Shown here in pieces: positions 24,050 through 31,020 of a DNA stretch of 32,080 nt. How positions within the stretch are numbered: position 1 is the stretch's first letter; each line of letters begins with the position of its first letter. The notes below the pieces were generated by a model. That model was given only the letters and a program-made list of their open reading frames with translations. It was not told the origin of the DNA and made no database searches. Source of the DNA: Bacteroidota bacterium (GTDB taxonomy: Bacteria > Bacteroidota > Bacteroidia > B-17B0 > Aurantibacillaceae); assembly GCA_021323535.1 (NCBI GenBank), contig JAJONO010000069.1:1-32080 (forward strand), in the 5' to 3' direction. A program made the translations under genes and the position numbers.

Positions 24050-25234
24050 TTAAGGAAAATTCTTAGTGCCACTAAAACTTCCGTCGTTTTTGTAATATTT
24101 CATTTCGCCTTTGGGTTTACCGTCGGCATAAGAACCTTCGTTGCATAATTTGCCGTTGCTGTAATAGCTTACATATTTTCCTTCTTTTACGCCATTCACA
24201 TATTCCTGCTTTAACATGATCTGTCCGTTTTCGAAATATTGTGTAAGGGTTCCGTGGAGTTCGCCTTTTTTATACGTTGCTTCCATCCCCGGATTTCCAT
24301 TTTCGTGCCAGCGTTTTTCGGAGAGCAAAGTATCGCGCGAATAAACTTCCAGGGCTCTTCTTTTTCCATCGGTGTGAAAATATTCGTAAGGCCCCTGTTT
24401 CATACCATTGGCATAGCCACCTTTCGAGAGTAATTTATTATTTGATCCATAAAAATATTTGTAGCCGATCATTTCGCCGTTTTTGTCTTGTTGCTCGTCA
24501 ACTGTTATCCTTCCTTCCTTATCGTATTCAATAGTAGAAAAAGGTTCGTCATTTTTAAAGATTTGCTTCCGTTGTAATTTACCAGAGGTAAAATAATAAA
24601 CCAGTACCATTTCGTTTTTTACAGGATCACTTTTTTGTTCCATTTCTAATGGGCCCGATTTATACCAGCTTTTATAGGAACCAATAATAATACCGTCTTT
24701 AAAAGTGCACTCTTCGTGTTTGTTGCCATTCTCATACCAGGTAAGATACTTTCCTTCCTTCTTATAATTTTTAACCCTATACTCTAAAATGAGATTATGT
24801 GTTATGGGATGATAAAGTTTCATTTCACCTGTTCCGTTCTTCACAAAATCCCCCTCACGTTTTTCTCCTTCGTGAGTGTAGGCCTCGGTCATTGTTACAA
24901 TAGTATCGTTCCTGTAAATAATTGTATAAGCAAGTTGCCCGTTATTATAATAGAAATGGCCAGTGCCATGGCGCTTATCCCACTTATACCAGGAGTCGCT
25001 GAATTTTTTTCCGTTCAGATAAAATGTACGAACCAGGAAGAGACTGTCTTCACCCGATCTTTTTCGCTCAAGCACTTCGTATTTATCTGATGAAATAGGA
25101 TGATCTCTTTTGTATTCAAGAACCGAGTCGCGTTGTTTCTTTTCGTGAACAACATTTTCGGCAAACTTGCGGCCGAGTTCGTTGCACGAAGTAAGTAAGG
25201 CAATAAGAAGAATAAATAACAGGGGGCGAAGCAT
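24050..25234 (-). CDS. Lipoprotein with YwqK-type MORN repeats
   Basis: The 394-residue protein has a lipoprotein signal, MLRPLLFILLIALLTSC (lipobox LLTSC, Cys17). The mature part contains about ten MORN-like repeats with the motif (Y/F)xNGxxxxExxYxxGxxxG: GHFYYNNGQLAYTI, YLTWYENGNKHEECTFKDG, YEYFHTDGKRRALEVY, RWHENGNPGMEATYKKGEL, YFENGQIMLKQEYVNGVKEG, SYYSNGKLCNEGSYADGKPKG. In databases this pattern often carries the name 'toxin-antitoxin system YwqK family antitoxin'; here no toxin gene is adjacent and the lipobox argues for an envelope role. Function unknown. A TATCTTTA box four bases before the ATG (25238-25245) is near the -7 consensus. Confidence 0.82.
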   Translation of the reverse strand: MLRPLLFILLIALLTSCNELGRKFAENVVHEKKQRDSVLEYKRDHPISSDKYEVLERKRSGEDSLFLVRTFYLNGKKFSDSWYKWDKRHGTGHFYYNNGQLAYTIIYRNDTIVTMTEAYTHEGEKREGDFVKNGTGEMKLYHPITHNLILEYRVKNYKKEGKYLTWYENGNKHEECTFKDGIIIGSYKSWYKSGPLEMEQKSDPVKNEMVLVYYFTSGKLQRKQIFKNDEPFSTIEYDKEGRITVDEQQDKNGEMIGYKYFYGSNNKLLSKGGYANGMKQGPYEYFHTDGKRRALEVYSRDTLLSEKRWHENGNPGMEATYKKGELHGTLTQYFENGQIMLKQEYVNGVKEGKYVSYYSNGKLCNEGSYADGKPKGEMKYYKNDGSFSGTKNFP

Positions 25235-25429
25235 GGGTAAAGATAAAAATTATACTTGATGGGGTTCACGTAGATTTCGAAGTTTTTTTCTCTGTTTCTG
25301 TGGTAGAAAAAGCGTCGGCGGTTTCTCGCAAAGATTCCAAAGCTTTGTGAATTCTTGTGTTTCTTAGTGGACCGAAGCCTGCCCTGAGCGCAGTCGATGG
25401 GTGGTTAAATCGTCAGGCAATCCCACACT

Positions 25430-25498
25430 CTCCTCTGCGTTCGTCTGCTTCTTCTTCGGCGTCTGGCGCCTATGCCGTAGCTTCAGCGCAGGCACTGC
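25430..25498. repeat. Dispersed repeat copy with CGTCTG-flanked insertion
   Basis: ctcctctgcgttcgtct, then 18 bases, then ggcgcctatgccgtagcttc and agcgcaggcactgc. Apart from the 18 bases it is identical to 26514-26564. The 18 bases end in cgtct so that CGTCTG occurs on both sides, suggesting a slip between these short direct repeats. Confidence 0.75.
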
Positions 25499-25518
25499 GA
25501 AAACCCAACTACAACTCC

Positions 25519-26028
25519 TCAATCTCCACCGCCGAATAAATAGTATTCTCCCATCGATTCCATTTTTACGTGTTCGCGCTTCCAATGAATTTTAAGATGT
25601 CTGGAGCGGGGTGTATAACCCTCCCAATATTTTTCAGTCATTTTTTTATTGGTAAGAAAAACAAAGAAATGATGATACAAACCCGAAGAATCTTTTATGA
25701 TGATGTGCGGATAATCGCCCGCTTCTGTTTTTACAAACTCGCCGTATTGAATCCCTTCTTTTAAAATTTCTGCGCCTTTGGTGTAGATGACAGTGTCGCC
25801 TTCGTAATCGGAGCCGTAGTAAATATAAGTTGTTGTATCTGTATTAATTTCGCGGGAGGGGTTGCCGCTTTCTTCGGGGAGGGTGGGGACAGTTTCGATA
25901 ACTGAATCTCTAATGATAATAGAATCCTGTAAAGAAGGTTTGTTTTCTATTGTTGCTTCGTTATTGCAGGCAGCGAAGACAAACAGAAAAAGGATTTTAA
26001 TACTAATATCTGTGTATGGACTTACCAA
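25519..26028 (-). CDS. Small lipoprotein of unknown function
   Basis: The 169-residue product begins at TTG 26028 and reads MVSPYTDISIKILFLFVFAAC, a lipobox FAAC with Cys21; no ATG is in frame before the lipobox. The mature part is acidic near the N-terminus (KPSLQDSIIIRDSVIETVP) and then holds YYGSDYEGDTVIYTKGAEILKEG and a C-terminal part YHHFFVFLTNKKMTEKYWEGY. The sequence is not one I recognise. Twelve bases separate it from the gene at 26373, so the two are probably co-transcribed. The gene ends in repeat-rich DNA. Confidence 0.6.
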   Translation of the reverse strand: MVSPYTDISIKILFLFVFAACNNEATIENKPSLQDSIIIRDSVIETVPTLPEESGNPSREINTDTTTYIYYGSDYEGDTVIYTKGAEILKEGIQYGEFVKTEAGDYPHIIIKDSSGLYHHFFVFLTNKKMTEKYWEGYTPRSRHLKIHWKREHVKMESMGEYYLFGGGD

Positions 26029-26040
26029 GTAAAAATCTCA

Positions 26041-26373
26041 TTATTTACCTTCGGTTTTCTTTTTCTTTAGATAAGCTATATAAGCTGGCATTGTATAATT
26101 TCCAATTGGAACAGCATGAAAAGATATTAGCTCCCATCCTTTTAATTCATATTCATTTATTTTGTTAAGAAAGGGATTTGCATTATGCAATTCTTTGTCG
26201 CGAGGGGAATAATCAGCGAGCTCTTCCAGATATTCCTTTCCATTAATAGATATTTGGAATTCTTTTTTAAGACTTTGATTAAACTCAATAATAGCATACT
26301 CAGTTTTCTCCTGTGCTTTTGAAATAAATGAAATGAAGATGGCAGCAATTACTAGAAAGTGTTTTGGTTTCAT
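26041..26373 (-). CDS. Small exported protein with a DUF4177-like domain
   Basis: The 110-residue protein has a signal peptide MKPKHFLVIAAIFISFISKA cut before QEK. The mature part, YAIIEFNQSLKKEF ... LNKINEYELKGWELISFHAV ... YIAYLKKKK, follows the pattern of DUF4177 (a short beta strand, helix, N-x-x-G-W-E-L-V/I-S, then a terminal strand ending in basic residues). The family function is unknown. It is followed within 12 bases by the lipoprotein at 26028. Confidence 0.55.
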   Translation of the reverse strand: MKPKHFLVIAAIFISFISKAQEKTEYAIIEFNQSLKKEFQISINGKEYLEELADYSPRDKELHNANPFLNKINEYELKGWELISFHAVPIGNYTMPAYIAYLKKKKTEGK

Positions 26374-26513
26374 GATGATTTGTTTATTGGTTATGACTAA
26401 TGTAATGAATTTTTGGTTTCACGTGGGTTTCTCGCAGAGTTACGCAGATTTTTTCACGCAAAGTGCCGCAAAGGTTTACGCGAAGTTTCGCAAAGCAGGA
26501 GTAATTCTATGCT

Positions 26514-26564
26514 CTCCTCTGCGTTCGTCTGGCGCCTATGCCGTAGCTTCAGCGCAGGCACTGC
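26514..26564. repeat. Dispersed repeat copy (GCCGTAGCTTCAGCG type), 51 bases
   Basis: ctcctctgcgttcgtctgg, cgcctatgccgtagcttc and agcgcaggcactgc. It matches 25430-25498 apart from an 18-base insertion there. Confidence 0.75.
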
Positions 26565-26662
26565 ATCCTCCGACACATTTTTAACCGTGGCGGGTCTTGG
26601 TTCGGTATTATTGATTATGTACTGAAAATAAACCTTGTAACGGCAAAAGTTGTTTGACTAAG

Positions 26663-26697
26663 CAGTAAAAACCCTGATAAACCCGTGTTAAAATTTG
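26663..26697 (-). repeat. 35-bp direct repeat, copy 1
   Basis: cagtaaaaaccctgataaa followed by cccgtgttaaaatttg. Similar copies are at 27361-27395 and 28158-28190, all in the same orientation. This one lies seven bases after the stop of the gene at 26704 and about 290 bases upstream of the gene starting at 26373. Confidence 0.85.
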
Positions 26698-26703
26698 TGT
26701 TTT

Positions 26704-27303
26704 TTAATTGGTTGGTTGTTCAAGTATGTCTATAAAGCCTTCGGTAAGGTCTTTCACCTCTTTCATGGCTTCTATGGGAGGGAAGGCTTTGGCTACACTA
26801 CCTAAAAATGAGTTTAAGAAGGATAGTGTTTTCCGGAAAAGTTTTATATCAATATCGTCTAAGAGGTCAATTGCTGCGCGTCCTGCCGATTTTACACGTT
26901 CGTATGTTCGTTTCCATAACTTTCTTAAGAGATGCAGTTTTGCTCTGAGGCTGCTTCCGGTTAAGCCGGCATCTCTAACCGGGTTTGATCTGAAAACGGA
27001 ATAATAAGAACCTCTTTCTTTCCAAAAATCTTGTTTCCAGACATCGGTTTCCAGGCAATCATGTAAAACCTCGTTAGCATCGTAGTAAGCATTTTGTATC
27101 ATTGCATTCTCCCTGTCGTTATTTAAAAGTTTAGCAAAATTGGATCCTTCTTTTATAAGTGAGTTTAAAAACGGGCCAAGATCATTTAAAAAACGATGGA
27201 TTATATCCAGATCCTGTTGAGGAGGATATTGTTTGTTTTGATCACGGTCAAAATCTTTATATACTATTTCCTCCGTCCAACCGAGCCAGTTTTCCTGCAG
27301 CAT
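26704..27303 (-). CDS. Hypothetical cytosolic helical protein
   Basis: The 199-residue protein has no signal peptide or membrane segment and is predicted mostly helical (DIIHRFLNDLGPFLNSLIKEGSNFAKLL, AKLHLLRKLWKRTYERVKSAG, IKLFRKTLSFLNSFLGSVAKAF). No catalytic motif is apparent and I do not recognise a family. It is preceded by repeat copy 2 and followed by repeat copy 1. It is transcribed in the same direction as the next gene upstream, with 122 bases between them. A short hairpin AGATTA/TAATCT (27311-27336) lies just before the ATG. Confidence 0.7.
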   Translation of the reverse strand: MLQENWLGWTEEIVYKDFDRDQNKQYPPQQDLDIIHRFLNDLGPFLNSLIKEGSNFAKLLNNDRENAMIQNAYYDANEVLHDCLETDVWKQDFWKERGSYYSVFRSNPVRDAGLTGSSLRAKLHLLRKLWKRTYERVKSAGRAAIDLLDDIDIKLFRKTLSFLNSFLGSVAKAFPPIEAMKEVKDLTEGFIDILEQPTN

Positions 27304-27360
27304 GATTTTTAGATTAAAAGATTATACATCTAATCTAAAAATATTCTTCAATGCATCAAT

Positions 27361-27395
27361 CAGTAAAAACCCTGATAAAATCGTGTTAAAATTTG
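27361..27395 (-). repeat. 35-bp direct repeat, copy 2
   Basis: cagtaaaaaccctgataaa followed by atcgtgttaaaatttg. It includes the short inverted pair ATCAG/CTGAT (from 27359). The similarity with copy 3 goes on for about 80 bases in all (27331-27415 against 28130-28208), covering taatctaaaaat-type sequence near both starts. Confidence 0.85.
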
Positions 27396-27425
27396 AGGCT
27401 AAAATATTTAGGCGTAAATGACATC

Positions 27426-28124
27426 TTAGCAAAGTTCACAGTCCGTGTAAGGGAACATATCTGCCCAGCGGCCTATTATAATTTTGTCGCTAAAATTATC
27501 CCATATATAATGCACCGATGGGTTCTTAGATTCGTAATAAATACCATTGCCAGCAATAAAAGTGGCGGCTTTTTTTATGCGTCTTATCAGATCTCGGACT
27601 TCCTGGTCTTTATTTGTAAGTTTTTTATCAGAGCTAAAATCAACATGATACTCTTCTTCGAGCAGGGAAGCGAGTTCTATCATTAATGAAATGGTACTGC
27701 GTTCTTTGTACTCTTCATAAATACTACCTGATTTTAATACACCAAGTGCAGGGTTCTTAAACTCATCCCACAAATATCTTATTGTGTCGGGTTTAACCTC
27801 TGGTTTAAGAGCATGAGAACTATCTTTTACCGTGAGTGGTTCTAACCTTACCCAGAATTCGGAAATGCGGCTCTCAATTTCAAGGTCGAGATGGTTTATC
27901 TTAGTAGTTCTTTCCTTTATTTCTTTTTTTGAATGATCGTATTCGCCATAAAGAAAAGTAAAGAGTGCAACCACTACCGAAGTAAGAAACCACAAGCCGA
28001 AACCTGTATTAAAAAAACTAATAAACTTATTCGACTTTTTTTCTTCAGGCTTTTGTAATTCTTTCCGAACTTCTTCACGGAAGATTTCTTCCTTTCTAAT
28101 GGCTTGTTTTTGCTGGTATGTCAT
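27426..28124 (-). CDS. Hypothetical single-pass membrane protein
   Basis: The 232-residue product has a charged N-terminus (MTYQQKQAIRKEEIFREEVRKELQ), one membrane segment at about 41-60 (GFGLWFLTSVVVALFTFLYG), a coiled-coil-like stretch at 64-90 (SKKEIKERTTKINHLDLEIE), and a soluble C-terminal part with two similar phrases, DTIRYLWDEFKNPALGVLKSG and VHYIWDNFSDKIIIGRW. There is no signal peptide, so the N-terminus is probably cytoplasmic and the rest periplasmic, though the reverse is possible. No known family is recognised. Repeat copy 3 begins 34 bases upstream of its ATG. Confidence 0.7.
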   Translation of the reverse strand: MTYQQKQAIRKEEIFREEVRKELQKPEEKKSNKFISFFNTGFGLWFLTSVVVALFTFLYGEYDHSKKEIKERTTKINHLDLEIESRISEFWVRLEPLTVKDSSHALKPEVKPDTIRYLWDEFKNPALGVLKSGSIYEEYKERSTISLMIELASLLEEEYHVDFSSDKKLTNKDQEVRDLIRRIKKAATFIAGNGIYYESKNPSVHYIWDNFSDKIIIGRWADMFPYTDCELC

Positions 28125-28157
28125 GCATAAATCTAAAAAATTTCTTAATCAATCCAT

Positions 28158-28190
28158 CAGTAAAACCCTGATAAAAACGTGTTAAATTCG
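28158..28190 (-). repeat. 33-bp direct repeat, copy 3
   Basis: cagtaaaaccctgataaaaa followed by cgtgttaaattcg. One A shorter than the other copies in the first run; ATCAG/CTGAT is kept. It is 34 bases upstream of the ATG at 28124. Confidence 0.8.
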
Positions 28191-28662
28191 GGGTTACATG
28201 ATTTAGTGTATTTCTTTGGTAAGATTGTAAGTAGGGCAGATCCTTCGTGCCTCCTTCGGACGCTGAAGCTTTAGCGAAGGCGCAGCAGGATGACAGCTTG
28301 GAGTAAAGTGTCGATGGTTTCTCGCAGAGTTGCGCAGAGTTGCGCAGAGGGTTCGCAGAGGAGTGGGATTACTCATATGTTTAAACGCAACGCTTGCGCC
28401 GTAGTTTCAGCGAAGGCACAAAGACGCAAGCGCAAAAGCCCATTTAAGCTACTGAAAGATCCGCAGGATCTTTACTATGAATAACTCCTGCTTAGACGCA
28501 TAGAAATTAAATAAGCTATGAGTCTATGTGGTTTAAAATAGTGTGAGTGTTAGAGTGAGTGAGAGGGAACAACCCGCCTTCGCTATCCGCGTGCCGCCAT
28601 AGCTTTAGGCGCCTACGCTAGAGCTTCAGCGATAGCGTGCGGAGGCGCAAGCTCCGGACGGG
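28191..28662. repeat. Repeat-rich intergenic region
   Basis: No gene is supported. Contents in order: a CCTTCGTGCCTCCTTCGG...CAGGATGACAG block (28239-28298) holding CGCTGAAGCTTTAGCGAAGG; tandem GTTGCGCAGA words (28328-28350); the 51-base inverted copy of 23808-23858 (28380-28430); hairpin AAAGATCC/GGATCTTT (28455-28473); CTTAGACGCATAG/CTATGAGTCTATG inverted words ending TATGTGGTTTAAA (28490-28537); and a GC-rich multi-stem block GCCGCCATAGCTTTAGGCGC to GATAGCGTGCGGAGGCGC (28590-28650). Confidence 0.6.
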
Positions 28663-28698
28663 CACAAAAAAAGCGGCCCCGTTTCCAGAACCGCTTTC
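28663..28698 (-). terminator. Intrinsic terminator of the PorE-like operon
   Basis: On the minus strand GAAAGCGG (from 28698), loop TTCTGGAAACGGGG, CCGCTTT and a run of T's. The stem arms on the plus strand are aaagcgg (28670-28676) and ccgcttt (28691-28697). It lies about 80 bases after the stop at 28779, with a dispersed repeat copy between. Confidence 0.85.
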
Positions 28699-28778
28699 TC
28701 TTCATAGTAAAATATTTTATTCCTCCTACGCCAATGCTCCTACGCTAAGCTACGGCGCACATGGCTACGGTGGACAAG

Positions 28779-30989
28779 TTATGGTTTAATCTTAACAATC
28801 TTAAATTCGGTACGGCGGTTTTGCGCGTGTACCTCTTCAGAACATGTTGAAACAACTTTGCCTTCGCACTTACAGTCGTTAATGAGTTTGCTCTCGCCAT
28901 AACCTTTTCCGAAAATACGAGTCTTGCTAATGCCTTTAGAAACGATATACGCAGCCGAAGATTTAGCGCGTTTGTCAGATAACGACATGTTACCCGCAGC
29001 TCCACCACGGCAATCGGTATGCGATCCTAACTCAATGGTCATGCTCGGATTTTGTTTTAAGAGATCAACAATTTTGTTCAACTCAACTGCAGCATCGGGG
29101 CGCACATTGAATTTTCCTAAGTCGAAGAAGATAGGACGTAAGTCTATCATCTTACCTAAATCTGCACCCAATTTAATTTTATACATTTTGGTGTTCAGGT
29201 ATTCGTGTAATAACACGTAACCTTCTTTCTTAATAGTAATATCAACCGGCTGCACTTTTGTGATGTATCCTTCTTTCTCCATTTTTACAATGTAAGAAAG
29301 ATCGTCGCCCACTTTTTTGTTTTTGTAAATGTGGCGGAAATCACCTTCTTTATCTGTAGTAAATTTCATTACGTCTTTCTGGTTGAAAGCGTCAGTAATG
29401 GTAATGGTTACTTTTTCTATTGGCGTTAAGTCATCGGCATCGGCAATAAGACCAAGTAAACCAATGATCTTTTTCTCAACGAGTAATTCTTTTTTAGTGT
29501 TGGCTAATTTCGCGATCTCGTCTTCCTTGATCATACCAACGCTTTCTTTATAACCGTCTTTTGTGGTTTTAACTTTGTAGCTCTTACCAGGAATAACGCT
29601 GAATTTTAATTCACCCTTATCATCCGATTTTCCTGTGTAAGCTGGTTTTCCGGTTTCGTCAATTAAAGTAACATCTGCGTTAGATAAAATTTCTTTCGAT
29701 TCTTTATCCTTCACAATTAAATTAATGGCGCTGCTGATGATAGCGCGTTTTGATACGAAGCTGTAAATGTCATCTTTGGTTGTTCCGCGGTTAGAAGAAA
29801 AATATCCGCTGGTGTTTGTTTTAGCGAAGAAACCAAAATCATCGAAGTGAGAGTTTACAGGATAGCCTAAGTTTTGTGCTTCAAAAGCCATATCAGCTCC
29901 ACCCGCAACTGTATAAAAAATATCTAAACCACCCAGACCAATTTTTCCATCGCTTGAATAGAAGAGAACTTCATCTTCGAATAAGTTAGGGAACATTTCG
30001 CGTCCTTCGGAGTTAACCGACTGGCCCAGGTTTTCGGGCTTGGACCATGTTCCGTTTTCGTTGGTGCTCATCCAGATATCTGTTAAGCCTAACGATCCGG
30101 GCATATCAGATACGAAGTAGATTGTTTTTCCATCGGCGCTAACTGCAGGATGACCGCATGAATATTCGTCGCTGTTAAAAGGAAATTCGGTAAACTCGCC
30201 CCATTTCTCACCTTCTTTTTTACGCATGAAAATTTTAAGATTCACCTTGTTGGTTGAGCTCTTCTTTAATTTTTTGTGGAAGTAGTTATTGCGCGTTACA
30301 AATTGCGTGTTACCATCTTTTGTAAAGCAAACCGGCCCTTCGTGTACTTTTGTTTGTAATCCTTCTTTAACAGAGTGTTCGTTCTTTACGGTTTCTCCGT
30401 CAATGTATCCTTTGTAAATATCGAGGTAATAAGAATCGTCCCACCCGTATTTACGGTTGCTCATAGCAGTGTTACGGCGCGATGAAAGAAAATACATTTC
30501 GTTGGCCACAACGTACGGACAAAAATCATTCTCGTCGGAGTTAATGTCCAGGCGCTTTAACGTGTAATTAGCCGAATCTTTTTTAAGCTCTTCGATCTGA
30601 AGTTTTTTCTTTGACAGGTTGTCGCGGATAAACTTGTACTGGTTGTCGTTTATCTTCGAGAAAACCTCTGTGGCTTTTGTATAGTTCGAATTGTATTTAA
30701 GAACCTGGTAGTAGTTATACAGATCGTAATCGGTCATACCGGTATTGGTATAAGCTTTGTCGTAATACAACTGCGCTTTATTAAAATCGCCGGCGTTCAT
30801 GTTACACTCGCCCGCGCGAACATAATATTTAATCTTAGGATGCTTGCTGCGCGAAAGCTCTTCATACATTGGCGATGCGGAAGCGAATTCGAGGTTATCG
30901 AATTTTTTATCTGCTATCTTTTCTTTAAAAGACTGCGCTTTTACAGAAAGAGTTCCGATGATTAACAACGATAAAATTATCTTTTTCAT
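28779..30989 (-). CDS. PorE-like OmpA-family T9SS/gliding-associated protein
   Basis: The 736-residue protein has a signal peptide (MKKIILSLLIIGTLSVKAQ) and four regions in order: TPR-like helices (about 20-140, GDFNKAQLYYDKAYTNTG), a WD40/TolB-like propeller (150-410; GHPAVSADGKTIYFVSDMPG, VLFYSSDGKIGLGGLDIF), carboxypeptidase-regulatory-like beta domains (415-600; SKEILSNADVTLIDETGKPAYTG) and a C-terminal OmpA peptidoglycan-binding domain (from about 618; FFDLGKFNVRPDA, ELGSHTDCRGG, LSDKRAKSSAAYI). This order matches P. gingivalis PorE, which ties T9SS components to peptidoglycan. The OmpA domain holds a Cys-rich insertion (NDCKCEGKVVSTCSEE). It is downstream of a PorP/SprF gene by 31 bases in the same operon. 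Whether it acts in secretion or only as an adhesin partner is open. Confidence 0.9.
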   Translation of the reverse strand: MKKIILSLLIIGTLSVKAQSFKEKIADKKFDNLEFASASPMYEELSRSKHPKIKYYVRAGECNMNAGDFNKAQLYYDKAYTNTGMTDYDLYNYYQVLKYNSNYTKATEVFSKINDNQYKFIRDNLSKKKLQIEELKKDSANYTLKRLDINSDENDFCPYVVANEMYFLSSRRNTAMSNRKYGWDDSYYLDIYKGYIDGETVKNEHSVKEGLQTKVHEGPVCFTKDGNTQFVTRNNYFHKKLKKSSTNKVNLKIFMRKKEGEKWGEFTEFPFNSDEYSCGHPAVSADGKTIYFVSDMPGSLGLTDIWMSTNENGTWSKPENLGQSVNSEGREMFPNLFEDEVLFYSSDGKIGLGGLDIFYTVAGGADMAFEAQNLGYPVNSHFDDFGFFAKTNTSGYFSSNRGTTKDDIYSFVSKRAIISSAINLIVKDKESKEILSNADVTLIDETGKPAYTGKSDDKGELKFSVIPGKSYKVKTTKDGYKESVGMIKEDEIAKLANTKKELLVEKKIIGLLGLIADADDLTPIEKVTITITDAFNQKDVMKFTTDKEGDFRHIYKNKKVGDDLSYIVKMEKEGYITKVQPVDITIKKEGYVLLHEYLNTKMYKIKLGADLGKMIDLRPIFFDLGKFNVRPDAAVELNKIVDLLKQNPSMTIELGSHTDCRGGAAGNMSLSDKRAKSSAAYIVSKGISKTRIFGKGYGESKLINDCKCEGKVVSTCSEEVHAQNRRTEFKIVKIKP

Positions 30990-31020
30990 GACTTAAAGTT
31001 CTTTGTGTGTGGTTTTACTT

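Larger units (their letters stand above)
26374..26703. other. 330-base intergenic region with repeats and no supported gene
   Basis: It contains GCAGAGTTACGCAGA-type repeats (26427-26500), one copy of the dispersed GCCGTAGCTTCAGCG repeat (26514-26564) and one copy of the 33-35 base direct repeat (26663-26697). Open frames here consist of repeat sequence only. Confidence 0.6.

Noticed and set aside
23791-24066. A 91-codon open frame on the plus strand
   Set aside because: It is made of dispersed repeat DNA and overlaps the end of the MORN-repeat lipoprotein gene on the other strand.
26663-28190. An integron cassette array with attC sites
   Set aside because: Repeats between unknown genes suggested attC, and copy 3 holds GTTAAAT, which fits GTTRRRY. 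Copies 1 and 2 read GTTAAAA, no matching RYYYAAC partner or long attC stem is present, and no integrase is in the window.
28290-28484. Small open frame in the 28 kb repeat region
   Set aside because: Its codons are the GTTGCGCAGAG words and the 51-base repeat; there is no start context or protein-like composition.
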